Shown here in pieces: positions 44,934 to 52,141 of a stretch of 63,498 nucleotides of DNA. Within the stretch, counting starts at the first letter, position 1; each line of letters begins with the position of its first letter. The stretch lies in the NCBI RefSeq assembly GCF_900155735.1, contig NZ_LT707059.1, positions 365,672 to 429,169 on the forward strand, read 5' to 3'. Made by a program: the position numbers and the translations under genes. The DNA comes from Intestinibacillus massiliensis (lineage in GTDB: Bacteria; Bacillota; Clostridia; Oscillospirales; Butyricicoccaceae). The notes beneath the pieces are model-generated. The model saw nothing but the letters and a program-made list of their open reading frames with translations. It was not told where the DNA came from and made no database searches.

Positions 44934-45413
44934 ATGAAATTTAACGGCACCCTGCTTGTAGTGCAGGATTTGGAACGCTCCAAGCGTTTTTATATGGAGC
45001 TTATGGGTTGCAAGGTCACCGAAGATTTTGGCGCAAACATCACGTTTGACAACGCCTTTTCGCTGCAAACCCTGGAAAGCTGGTCGGGGTTTATCCATCG
45101 CGCCCCGGCTGACGTGCGGTTTGCGGGCAACGACGCAGAGCTTTATTTCGAGGGGGACGACTTTGACGGGTTCGTAAAGAAGCTGGAGTCCTGGCCAGGT
45201 TTGGAGTACGTCCACCCGGTGCAGGAACACTCCTGGGGACAGCGCGGCGTGCGCTTTTACGACCCGGACAGGCATGTCATAGAGGTCGGGGAAAGCATGC
45301 GCGACGTGTGCCTGCGGTTCCGTGCGCAGGGCATGACAAACGCGCAGGTCGCAGCGCGCATGGACGTGGACGCCGCCTATGTCGCGCGCTGGCTGGCGGA
45401 AGATTTTGCTTGA
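44934..45413 (+). CDS. VOC-family (glyoxalase-like) protein
   Basis: A 159-residue protein with one VOC module (about 1-118; GTLLVVQDLERSKRFYMELMG, VRFYDPDRHVIEVGE). A C-terminal extension (about 121-159; RFRAQGMTNAQVAARMDVDAAYVARWL) looks like a helix-turn-helix but is common in this subgroup. Metal or substrate unknown. ATG 44934 follows AAAGGGGA. Its stop codon lies inside the -35 of the following promoter. Confidence 0.88.
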   Translation: MKFNGTLLVVQDLERSKRFYMELMGCKVTEDFGANITFDNAFSLQTLESWSGFIHRAPADVRFAGNDAELYFEGDDFDGFVKKLESWPGLEYVHPVQEHSWGQRGVRFYDPDRHVIEVGESMRDVCLRFRAQGMTNAQVAARMDVDAAYVARWLAEDFA

Positions 45414-45439
45414 CAGTTTCTCCCGCCCCATGGTATGAT
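45410..45439 (+). promoter_or_regulatory. Strong promoter of the leader RNA and Na+ pump gene
   Basis: Perfect -35 TTGACA (45410-45415, overlapping the VOC stop codon), 18-bp spacer, extended -10 TGg-TATGAT (hexamer 45434-45439). The predicted start is near 45446, directly before the structured leader. Confidence 0.88.
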
Positions 45440-45448
45440 ACCTGTAAC

Positions 45449-45534
45449 AAAGGGGAGTAGTCAGCGCGGGCAGATGCCTGCGTGATGAAGCCAACAAGCG
45501 TGTTTGCCCGCCCAGGGCATCCTGGCTTCACCTT
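45449..45534 (+). ncRNA. Structured leader RNA, candidate riboswitch aptamer
   Basis: Starts AAAGGGGAGTAG. A short closing stem AAGG/CCTT (45450-45453 with 45531-45534) encloses a hairpin GCGCGGGC/GCCTGCGT (45464-45471 and 45476-45483) and a long-range pairing TGAAGCCA/TGGCTTCA (45486-45493 and 45523-45530) around two small hairpins. An alternative pairing GCGGGCA with TGCCCGC would cross it. It is followed by an intrinsic terminator and a Na+-translocating decarboxylase gene. The GGGGAGUAG start is shared with Mn2+ (yybP-ykoY) aptamers, but the 3' part differs; the context suggests the Na+ (DUF1646) class. The class is not settled. Confidence 0.7.
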
Positions 45535-45542
45535 AAATGACC

Positions 45543-45582
45543 AGACCTGTGTTCCTGTTTTTCAGGGACACAGGTCTTTTTT
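45543..45582 (+). terminator. Terminator between leader RNA and the decarboxylase gene
   Basis: A 15-bp stem, AGACCTGTGTTCCTG (45543-45557) with CAGGGACACAGGTCT (45563-45577) around five T, followed by a T run. It is 65 bases before the start codon and is the probable expression platform of the leader. Confidence 0.92.
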
Positions 45583-45647
45583 GTTATCCAGCCCGGGATA
45601 TATGGGCAAGATAAGCAGGTATGGTGCAAAATAATGGAGGCGATGAG

Positions 45648-46775
45648 ATGGAGTTTTTGTGGGAAGGCATCCTGGCGGTCACCTGGAAACAGCTCGTCAT
45701 GTACTGTGTGGGCGGCGCGCTGATCTGGCTGGCGATCAAGAAAAACTATGAGCCGGCGCTGCTGCTGCCGATGGGGTTCGGCGCGATCCTGGTCAACCTG
45801 CCGATGTCGGGGGTGATCGACCAGATCGCGCAGGGCGTGGGGACGACGCACGGCATCATCCAGTGGCTGTTTGAAACGGGCATCGGCGTATCCGAGGCGT
45901 TCCCGCTGCTGCTGTTCATTGGCATCGGCGCGATGATCGACTTTGGGCCGCTGCTCTCCAACCCGAAGATGTTCCTGTTCGGCGCGGCGGCGCAGTTCGG
46001 CATCTTCCTGACGATTATCGTCGCCACGCTGCTCGGGTTCGACATCCGCGACGCGGCGTCCATCGGCATTATCGGCGCGGCGGACGGCCCGACCTCGATC
46101 CTGGTTTCCCAGGTGCTGCGCAGCGGGTATATGGGTGCGATTGCCGTGGCGGCCTATTCGTATATGGCGCTGGTGCCGATCATCCAGCCCATGGCGATCC
46201 GGCTCGTCACGACGAAGAAGGAACGCGCCATGCGGATGCCGTATACGCCCGGCAATGTATCCAAGCGCATGCGCATCCTGTTCCCGATCCTTGTATCGGT
46301 CATCGCGGGGTTGGTGGCGCCGGCTTCGGTTTCGCTCGTCGGATTCCTGATGTTCGGCAACCTGATCCGGGAATGCGGCGTGCTGAACCGCCTGGCCGCG
46401 ACCGCGCAGAACGAGCTGGCGAACCTGGTTACGCTGCTGCTCGGCCTGACGATCTCTTTCTCCATGCATGCGGAACAGTTCGTTACATGGCAGACGCTCA
46501 TGATCCTTTGCCTCGGGCTGTTTGCCTTCGTGTTTGACACGATCGGTGGCGTGCTGTTCGCCAAGCTGCTGAACCTGTTCTGCAAGAACAAGGTCAACCC
46601 GATGATCGGCGCCGCGGGGATTTCGGCCTTCCCGATGTCGGCGCGCGTTGTGGAAAAAATGGGCATCCAGGAGGATAACCAGAACCATCTGCTGATGCAC
46701 GCGGTCGGCGCGAACGTGTCCGGCCAGATCGCGAGCGTTGTCGCGGGCGGCGTCATCCTCGGGTTCTTCTTGTAA
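45648..46775 (+). CDS. oadB: Sodium-translocating decarboxylase beta subunit
   Basis: A 375-residue polytopic membrane protein of the OadB/GcdB/MmdB family that couples decarboxylation of a carboxybiotin to Na+ export. Functional residues lie in IIGAADGPTSI (the essential Asp), ISAFPMSARV and VGANVSGQIASVV. The alpha carboxyltransferase and biotin carrier are not adjacent, so the substrate is unknown. ATG 45648 is 7 bases from GGAGG; the upstream ATG 45621 is rejected. Confidence 0.93.
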   Translation: MEFLWEGILAVTWKQLVMYCVGGALIWLAIKKNYEPALLLPMGFGAILVNLPMSGVIDQIAQGVGTTHGIIQWLFETGIGVSEAFPLLLFIGIGAMIDFGPLLSNPKMFLFGAAAQFGIFLTIIVATLLGFDIRDAASIGIIGAADGPTSILVSQVLRSGYMGAIAVAAYSYMALVPIIQPMAIRLVTTKKERAMRMPYTPGNVSKRMRILFPILVSVIAGLVAPASVSLVGFLMFGNLIRECGVLNRLAATAQNELANLVTLLLGLTISFSMHAEQFVTWQTLMILCLGLFAFVFDTIGGVLFAKLLNLFCKNKVNPMIGAAGISAFPMSARVVEKMGIQEDNQNHLLMHAVGANVSGQIASVVAGGVILGFFL

Positions 46776-46788
46776 AGGGGGAAGCGTT

Positions 46789-46926
46789 ATGTTAACGGAA
46801 CAGGTGCTGCAAAACCTGATGCAGGCGGCCACGATGATGTGGCAGGGGATGCTCGGCATCTTCGTCGTCATCGGCCTGATTGCACTCATAGTATACCTGC
46901 TGTCGAAAACCGGCGGCACAGCCTGA
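46789..46926 (+). CDS. Small membrane subunit, OadG-like (45 aa)
   Basis: A 45-residue protein with one central transmembrane helix (MLGIFVVIGLIALIVYLL) and a short polar tail, 13 bases after oadB. Size, position and topology match the small gamma-type (OadG-related) subunit that anchors the sodium pump, though the zinc-binding tail of classic OadG is absent. GGGGGAAG precedes the ATG. Confidence 0.75.
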   Translation: MLTEQVLQNLMQAATMMWQGMLGIFVVIGLIALIVYLLSKTGGTA

Positions 46927-46932
46927 CGGCGG

Positions 46933-46970
46933 GCAGGGCGCATGCCTTTTCAGGCGGCGCCCTGCTTTTT
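46933..46970 (+). terminator. Intrinsic terminator after the Na+ pump genes
   Basis: GCAGGGCGC (46933-46941) pairs with GCGCCCTGC (46957-46965), then five T. Confidence 0.9.
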
Positions 46971-46981
46971 GAAATAAGGCC

Positions 46982-47012
46982 TTGACACTCCTGTTAGGGG
47001 AGGCATTACGAT
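46982..47012 (+). promoter_or_regulatory. MerR-type promoter/operator
   Basis: Perfect -35 TTGACA (46982-46987), an over-long 19-bp spacer, -10 TACGAT (47007-47012). The spacer holds a near-palindrome CTCC-tgttagg-GGAG. The 19-bp spacing with an internal dyad is the hallmark of promoters untwisted by MerR activators; it implies autoregulation. Confidence 0.85.
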
Positions 47013-47035
47013 AGGATACGGAAGGAGGGGACAGG

Positions 47036-47845
47036 ATGTTCCGGATCGGTGAATTTTCCAAGATGGGCAAGGTGACCATCAAGGCGCTGCGGTACTACGA
47101 CGAAATCGGGCTGCTCAAGCCGGAATGCATCGACCGTGAAAACGGGTACCGGCGCTATACCACCCGGCAACTGATCGAGCTGCACCGCATCCAGTCGTTC
47201 CGGCAGGTTGGCCTGCCGATCGACGAAATCAAGGCGATCCTGGCGGGCGCCGACCTGCACACGGTTTTGGAAAAGCGCCGGGCGGAACTGCGCGCAGAGA
47301 TCGCCGCAGGGGAGGAACAGCTATCCAGGATTGCGTTTATCCTATCGGGACAGGAGGAGGAAAGGTTTATGAACTATGTTGCAGTGTTAAAAGAACTGCC
47401 CGCATGCACCGTGTATTCCCAACAGATGACGGTGCCGGGCTACGATGCGTATTTTGAAAGGATCCCCGCGATCGGGCAGGCGGTGATGGAAAAATACCCC
47501 GATATCAAATGCACGGTGCCGGAGTATTGCTTCATTATCTATCTGGATGGGGAATACCGTGAAAAGGATATCCATGTGGAGTTCTGCGAGGCGGTGGATG
47601 GGATGCGCCCCGATTTTGACGATATCGTGTTCAAGCGGATAGAGCCCGTGACGGCGGTCTCCGTGATGCACAGGGGGGACTACGCCGGGTTGCCCGAGGC
47701 ATACGCCTATGCGTTTAAATGGATCGAGGAAAACGGTTATACAGCGGCCGATAACCCGCGCGAAAGCTATATTGACGGCATCTGGAACAAGGACAGCAAA
47801 GAAGACTGGCTGACCGAATTGCAGATCCCGGTCACAAAGAAATAA
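47036..47845 (+). CDS. MerR-family regulator with GyrI-like ligand-binding domain (BmrR type)
   Basis: A 269-residue regulator. The N-terminal MerR HTH (1-70; RIGEFSKMGKVTIKALRYYDEIGLL) is followed by a coiled-coil dimerisation helix (about 75-110) and a C-terminal GyrI-like effector domain (about 118-265), as in multidrug-sensing BmrR/BltR. ATG follows AAGGAGGGG. No transporter gene is adjacent, so targets are elsewhere or only itself. Confidence 0.93.
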   Translation: MFRIGEFSKMGKVTIKALRYYDEIGLLKPECIDRENGYRRYTTRQLIELHRIQSFRQVGLPIDEIKAILAGADLHTVLEKRRAELRAEIAAGEEQLSRIAFILSGQEEERFMNYVAVLKELPACTVYSQQMTVPGYDAYFERIPAIGQAVMEKYPDIKCTVPEYCFIIYLDGEYREKDIHVEFCEAVDGMRPDFDDIVFKRIEPVTAVSVMHRGDYAGLPEAYAYAFKWIEENGYTAADNPRESYIDGIWNKDSKEDWLTELQIPVTKK

Positions 47846-47846
47846 A

Positions 47847-47882
47847 GAAAGCGTCCTTCCGCCTTGGCGGAAGGACGCTTTC
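47847..47882. terminator. Bidirectional terminator between the MerR-type gene and fruA
   Basis: GAAAGCGTCCTTCCGCC pairs with its exact complement (47866-47882) around a 2-base to 4-base loop; short T runs on both strands. It serves the two convergent genes. Confidence 0.85.
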
Positions 47883-47883
47883 T

Positions 47884-49773
47884 TTATGCGTTTTGTGCGT
47901 TTTTGACCGGCCGTTTGAGGATTGCAAGCAGTACCGTGCCGACCGCCGCGCCGACGGCCAGCGCCGCGAGATACAGCATCGGCTTCCCGACGACGGGGAA
48001 GACGAAAATACCGCCGTGCGGCGCGGGCAGCGTACATCCCCAGAACATGGACAGCGCGCCGGCCACGCCCGAACCGACCGCGCACGCCGGGATCACGCGC
48101 AGCGGGTCGGCCGCCGCAAAGGGGATCGCGCCCTCGGTAATGAAGGCAAAGCCCATGATGATGTTGGTCAGGGCGGAGCCGCGTTCACGCCGGGTGAACC
48201 GGTTTTTGAAGAACAGCGAACACAGCGCGATGGCAAGCGGGGGCACCATGCCGCCCAGCATGACGGCGGCCATGATATGCGGCTGGCCGGAAGCGATCGA
48301 GGCCGTGCCGAACACATAGGCGGCCTTGTTGATCGGGCCGCCGAAATCGATCGACATCATGGCGCCGAGCACGCCGCCGAGCAGCACGCGGCTGGTATTG
48401 CCCATCGCGTCGAGCGACGCGGTGAGCCAGGCGTTCAGCGCCGCGACTGGCGGGCCGACGACGAGCTGCATCAATACGCCGATGAGCAGGATGCCGAAAA
48501 ACGGGTATAAAAGGACGGGTTTGGTGCCCTCCAGGCTTTTCGGCAGGCGGTCGAAAATATGGCGCAGCGCGTTTACGATCCATCCGGCGAGGAAACCTGC
48601 CAGCAGCGCGCCCAGGAATCCGGAACCGCCCGTATTGGCCAGCATACCGCCGACAAAGCCGACGGCGAGCGCCGGCCGGTCGCCGATGGAAAGGGCGATA
48701 AAACCGGCCAGCACAGGCAGCATGAAGCCGAACGCGGTTTCGCCAATGGTCTTGAGCAGCGCGGCAAGCGGCGTGTTTTTGCCGAAGTTCGCGGGATCGA
48801 TATTGTAGTCGTCGAACAGGAAGGCGAGCGCGATCAGGATGCCGCCGCCGATGACAAACGGCAGCATATGCGATACGCCGTTCATCAGGTGCTTGTACAG
48901 GCTGCGCCCTGCGCCTTCCGCCGGCTCGTCCGTGGAGCCGCCGCGCTCATGATGGATCGGCACGCCCGGGGAGGTGGCCTGCCGCAGCAGGGACTGCGGC
49001 TTATGGATGCCGTCCGCCACGCGCACCCGGATGAGCGGCTTACCGTCAAAGCGGGCGGTGTCCACCTTGCGGTCGGCCGCGACGATGATACAATCCGCGC
49101 GTTCGATTTCCTCGCGCGTCAGCACGTTTTTTGCGCCGCCCGAGCCGTCGGTTTCGACCTTGATGGGGACGCCCATGCTCCGCGCCGCGTTTTCCAGCGC
49201 TTCCGCCGCCATATAGGTGTGGGCGATGCCGGTCGGGCAGGCGGTTACGGCGAGCACGCGGAAGCCGTCCCCAGGCGTGGGAGCCGTGGTCTGCGGCGGT
49301 TCATTTTCACTGAATTTCTCGCGTTCCGCGCGGTCGATGCGCCGCAGGAATTCCTCCGGCTTTTTTGCCCGCAGCAGGTCGGCGCGCAGCGCCTCGTCCA
49401 TCAGCAGGACGGACAGGCGGCCAAGCACGTCCAGGTGCACGTTATCCGCGGTATCCGGTGCGGCAATCAGGAATACCAGGCGGACAGGCGCGCCGTCCAT
49501 CGAGGCAAAATCCACGCCGTCCGGGATGGTCATCGCGCAGAGGGCGGCCTCGCGCACGGCGCTCGATTTCGCGTGCGGGATCGCCACGCCGTCGCCGACG
49601 CCCGTCGTGCCCTGCGCTTCACGCGCATAGACCGCCTTGCGGTACAGCTCCGAGTTGATGACCGCGCCGCTTTTCGCCATGCGATCGGTCAACTGGTCGA
49701 TCACGCCGTCGCGGCTCTTCGCCCGCACCTGCAACAGGATGGATTGTTTTTGCAACAGGTCGGTAATTTTCAT
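47884..49773 (-). CDS. fruA: PTS fructose transporter IIABC
   Basis: A 629-residue fused enzyme II. EIIA (about 1-150) has phospho-His67 in VAIPHAKSS; EIIB (about 170-270) has phospho-Cys179 in TACPTGIAHTY; EIIC (about 290-629) is a polytopic permease with the FGGPINKAAY motif. It imports fructose as fructose 1-phosphate, fed by HPr. The ATG overlaps the fruK stop (ATGA). Confidence 0.97.
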   Translation of the reverse strand: MKITDLLQKQSILLQVRAKSRDGVIDQLTDRMAKSGAVINSELYRKAVYAREAQGTTGVGDGVAIPHAKSSAVREAALCAMTIPDGVDFASMDGAPVRLVFLIAAPDTADNVHLDVLGRLSVLLMDEALRADLLRAKKPEEFLRRIDRAEREKFSENEPPQTTAPTPGDGFRVLAVTACPTGIAHTYMAAEALENAARSMGVPIKVETDGSGGAKNVLTREEIERADCIIVAADRKVDTARFDGKPLIRVRVADGIHKPQSLLRQATSPGVPIHHERGGSTDEPAEGAGRSLYKHLMNGVSHMLPFVIGGGILIALAFLFDDYNIDPANFGKNTPLAALLKTIGETAFGFMLPVLAGFIALSIGDRPALAVGFVGGMLANTGGSGFLGALLAGFLAGWIVNALRHIFDRLPKSLEGTKPVLLYPFFGILLIGVLMQLVVGPPVAALNAWLTASLDAMGNTSRVLLGGVLGAMMSIDFGGPINKAAYVFGTASIASGQPHIMAAVMLGGMVPPLAIALCSLFFKNRFTRRERGSALTNIIMGFAFITEGAIPFAAADPLRVIPACAVGSGVAGALSMFWGCTLPAPHGGIFVFPVVGKPMLYLAALAVGAAVGTVLLAILKRPVKNAQNA

Positions 49774-50693
49774 AAAAGTTCCCCTTCCCCTTGGTATTGG
49801 CGCAGCAGCGCCTGTACGGCTTCGCGGCCGGCAAGCCACTCGGAATAGGCGGTGGCGCTGCCCGCGCAGACCGCCCATTCCAGCGCGGGCTGGTAAGCGC
49901 CCGTTTTGATCCATCCGGCAAGGAAGCCGGCGACCATGCTGTCCCCGGCGCCGGTGGAGCCGATCAGTTCCCCTTCCGGCGCGGGGATACACAGGCTCTC
50001 GCCCTGCTCGGTCAGCAGGACGGCGCCCTCTTGTCCCATGGAAACCAGCACGTTGCGCGCGCCAAACCCCTGCAGGCGCTTTGCGTGGAAGACCACGTCC
50101 TCTATGGCGTGCAGGCGCACCTGGAACAGTTCCCCCAGTTCATGCTGGTTGGGCTTGATGAGGAACGGCGCGTAGGGGAGCGTGCGGCGCAGCAGCGCGC
50201 CAGCCGCATCGACGACGCAATGTACGCCGCGCCCCTTCATGCGGCGCAAAACCGTTTCGTAGAGGTCGTCCTGGAGGCTCGGCGGGATACTGCCGGACAG
50301 GACGAGGTAATCCCCGCTGTGCAGGCCGTCCAGGCGGTCGTTTAGGTTCGCAAGCGCGCGCGGCGGGATTGCCGACCCTGCGCCGTTGATTTCGGTTTCC
50401 TCCTGCGCGCGGAGTTTGAGGTTGATGCGCGTGCAGCCTTCCTGCAGTTCGATAAAATCGGGCGTGCAGCCCTGGGCGTGCAGCAGCCGCACCAGCTCAC
50501 GCCCGGTAAAGCCCGCCGTAAAGCCGAGCATGTGGTTTGGCAGGCCGAGACGCGTGAGCATCAGCGATACGTTGATGCCTTTCCCGCCCGGATAGACCTG
50601 TTCGCCCGCCGCCCGGTTGACCGTACCGGGGCTGAGGCGGGGCAGCGAGACCACCAGGTCGAGCGAAGGGTTACAGGTGAGTGTGTAAATCAT
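49770..50693 (-). CDS. fruK: 1-phosphofructokinase
   Basis: A 307-residue PfkB-family kinase. N-terminal YTLTCNPSLDL and GGKGINVS are family signatures, and GSTGAGDSMVAGF carries the catalytic Asp. It converts fructose 1-phosphate to fructose 1,6-bisphosphate. It precedes fruA; no FruR-type regulator gene is adjacent. AGAGGGA lies upstream of the ATG. No convincing promoter was found on the minus strand in the AT-rich gap. Confidence 0.95.
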   Translation of the reverse strand: MIYTLTCNPSLDLVVSLPRLSPGTVNRAAGEQVYPGGKGINVSLMLTRLGLPNHMLGFTAGFTGRELVRLLHAQGCTPDFIELQEGCTRINLKLRAQEETEINGAGSAIPPRALANLNDRLDGLHSGDYLVLSGSIPPSLQDDLYETVLRRMKGRGVHCVVDAAGALLRRTLPYAPFLIKPNQHELGELFQVRLHAIEDVVFHAKRLQGFGARNVLVSMGQEGAVLLTEQGESLCIPAPEGELIGSTGAGDSMVAGFLAGWIKTGAYQPALEWAVCAGSATAYSEWLAGREAVQALLRQYQGEGELL

Positions 50694-50777
50694 TTGAATC
50701 CCTCTTTTCCAGTCCGGCTTAGTATTGACAGTTTTGAGAAACCTTATAATGATAAAAATGAAAATATATATTCAATA

Positions 50778-50806
50778 TTGACTTTACTAAAATTAAATGA
50801 TATATT
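50778..50806 (+). promoter_or_regulatory. Promoter of the DUF2089 operon
   Basis: -35 TTGACT (50778-50783), 17-bp spacer, -10 TATATT (50801-50806), within an AT-rich divergent gap shared with fruK. Confidence 0.8.
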
Positions 50807-50830
50807 GAACTATATTAAAGGAGGTGCGGT

Positions 50831-51136
50831 GTGGCAATCGAAGTGGTACCCGGCTGGATGGCGGGGCTGGAGGAAGAGGACGTCACTTTCATCAAAAAGT
50901 TCCTGCTTGCGTCCGGCTCGCTCAAGGAAATGGCGCGGCAATACGAAGTGACCTATCCCACGGTGCGGCTGCGGCTCGACCGCCTGATCCAGCGCATCGA
51001 ACTGAGCGAAAGCGCGGAGCGCGACCCGTTTATTGCGCTGGTCAAGCAGCTTGCAATCAATGAAAAGCTGGATTTTAACACGGCAAAAATCCTGATTCAC
51101 GCATATAAAAAAGCGAAACCGGAAGAGGGGATATGA
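50831..51136 (+). CDS. DUF2089-like putative regulator
   Basis: A 101-residue protein with a helix-turn-helix-like middle (FIKKFLLASGSLKEMARQYEVTYPTVRLRLDRLI), typical of DUF2089. It lacks the N-terminal zinc finger of longer members. GTG 50831 is 4 bases from GGAGGTG. It overlaps the next gene by 4 bases, a pairing of regulator and membrane protein common for this family. Confidence 0.85.
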   Translation: MAIEVVPGWMAGLEEEDVTFIKKFLLASGSLKEMARQYEVTYPTVRLRLDRLIQRIELSESAERDPFIALVKQLAINEKLDFNTAKILIHAYKKAKPEEGI

Positions 51137-51471
51137 AAATGGCAATTGCTTCTCAAACGATAGCGGTCGTCTTAATTTTCTGGCTTGCCGTCCTTGTCGG
51201 CGGCGTTGTACTGCAGATATTTTTATCCAGGAGGGAAAGCCGGTGGCCGGGGCTGGTATTACCCGCGCTGACCTTCCTCTATTCGCTGCTTGGCCTGCTC
51301 GGCATCTTGGGATATGGGATGCATACGGTCCAGTTTGCGCTGCAGGCGTTTGTGACGATGCTGATGATGAACATCCCGACGCTCGTCCTGCTCGCCATCT
51401 ACTTTGCCTGCCGCTCACATAAGAAAAAGGCGGCCGAGCTTGACAAAATGAATATCCAAGACTTGGACTAA
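51133..51471 (+). CDS. Small membrane protein, partner of DUF2089
   Basis: A 112-residue protein with three predicted transmembrane helices (about 8-30, 40-60 and 72-92) and a charged C-terminal tail (CRSHKKKAAELDKMN). The ATG overlaps the DUF2089 stop. Function unknown. Confidence 0.8.
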   Translation: MKMAIASQTIAVVLIFWLAVLVGGVVLQIFLSRRESRWPGLVLPALTFLYSLLGLLGILGYGMHTVQFALQAFVTMLMMNIPTLVLLAIYFACRSHKKKAAELDKMNIQDLD

Positions 51472-51474
51472 AAG

Positions 51475-51506
51475 AAAAGCACCCCGGTACCTTCCGGGGT
51501 GCTTTT
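51475..51506. terminator. Bidirectional terminator between the DUF2089 operon and fur
   Basis: AAAAGCACCCCGG (51475-51487) pairs with CCGGGGTGCTTTT (51494-51506), with T runs on both strands. It overlaps the last bases of the fur gene. Confidence 0.9.
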
Positions 51507-51966
51507 ACTCTTTGTGCCCATGTGGGTGTTCGTGATGATGCGGCGCACAGGGCGCGCCCTTTTTGCGGCATCGCGGGCAGACGCCGGTAAACGCCAGGCT
51601 GTGGCCGGTGATGACATAGCCGGTTTCCTCGCACAGCCGTTTTTCCAGCTCGCCGAGCGGGCAGCCGTCGATCGGGACGACGTCGCCGCAGACCGTGCAG
51701 TGGAGCGTGTGCTTATGCGACTGCGGGCAATTAAGCTGGTAATAGAAGCGGCCGTCCCCGCCGTCGTTTTTGAGCAGCAGGCCGCATTCGGTGAGCTGCG
51801 CCAACACGCGATAGGTGGTGGAAAGCCCCATTTTATCTTCTTTTACAGCGAGGGCATGGATTTCGTCCGCCGTCATCGGCGTCCCGGCCTGTGCCAGAAC
51901 CTGCAAGATGACTTCGCGGCGATGGGTACAGCGGAGCCCCGCCGCCTTCAAAAGCTCGGATGCCAT
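51505..51966 (-). CDS. Fur-family metal-dependent regulator
   Basis: A 153-residue Fur protein. The winged helix (1-75; [24 protein letters not shown]) is followed by the dimerisation domain ([21 protein letters not shown]) with two structural-zinc CxxC pairs (CTVC, CPRC). A His-rich tail (HHHEHPHGH) may bind additional metal. Fur, Zur and PerR cannot be told apart by eye. It is divergent from the copper-export operon. Confidence 0.93.
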   Translation of the reverse strand: MASELLKAAGLRCTHRREVILQVLAQAGTPMTADEIHALAVKEDKMGLSTTYRVLAQLTECGLLLKNDGGDGRFYYQLNCPQSHKHTLHCTVCGDVVPIDGCPLGELEKRLCEETGYVITGHSLAFTGVCPRCRKKGAPCAPHHHEHPHGHKE

Positions 51967-51997
51967 GGCTCAGACGCCCCTTTCGTTTTTTGTTATT

Positions 51998-52026
51998 ATT
52001 ATAGCTTTTGGGCGCGCCCCTGTCAA
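51998..52026 (-). promoter_or_regulatory. Perfect-consensus promoter of the Fur-type gene
   Basis: On the minus strand: -35 TTGACA (52026-52021), 17-bp spacer, -10 TATAAT (52003-51998), both hexamers perfect. The spacer contains the palindrome GGGCGCGCCC. Confidence 0.92.
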
Positions 52027-52069
52027 ACGGCGGATAAAGCGGCGCGCCGCCGCAAAAACTAAAAAGCGC

Positions 52070-52098
52070 TTGACAGGTAGCAACGGCTGGGTTATACT
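52070..52098 (+). promoter_or_regulatory. Promoter of the copper-export operon
   Basis: Perfect -35 TTGACA (52070-52075), 17-bp spacer, -10 TATACT (52093-52098). Confidence 0.9.
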
Positions 52099-52106
52099 GC
52101 AAGCAG

Positions 52107-52124
52107 ACACCCCCGGAGGGGTGT
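52107..52124 (+). promoter_or_regulatory. CsoR operator candidate
   Basis: Inverted repeat ACACCCC-cgga-GGGGTGT starting 8 bases after the -10. Its G-tract dyad resembles CsoR operators, and csoR is the last gene of this operon, so autorepression relieved by Cu(I) is expected. Confidence 0.75.
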
Positions 52125-52141
52125 GGTATGGAGGTGAAGGC

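Noticed and set aside
45449-45534. Firm assignment of the leader to the Mn2+ (yybP-ykoY) class
   Set aside because: The 5' GGGGAGUAG matches, but the conserved 3' loop of that class (GCAAGACC type) is absent; here it reads GGCTTCACC. The regulated gene is not a metal exporter.
52010-52019. GGGCGCGCCC palindrome as a Fur box
   Set aside because: Fur, Zur and PerR boxes are AT-rich dyads; this GC-only palindrome in a GC-rich genome may be chance. It is noted only as a possible site.
51815-52141. N-terminal extension of copA
   Set aside because: The frame opens back over the fur gene, the copA promoter and its operator. The translated segment matches nothing, and a TTG with GGAGGTG at 52142 gives the normal CopA start.
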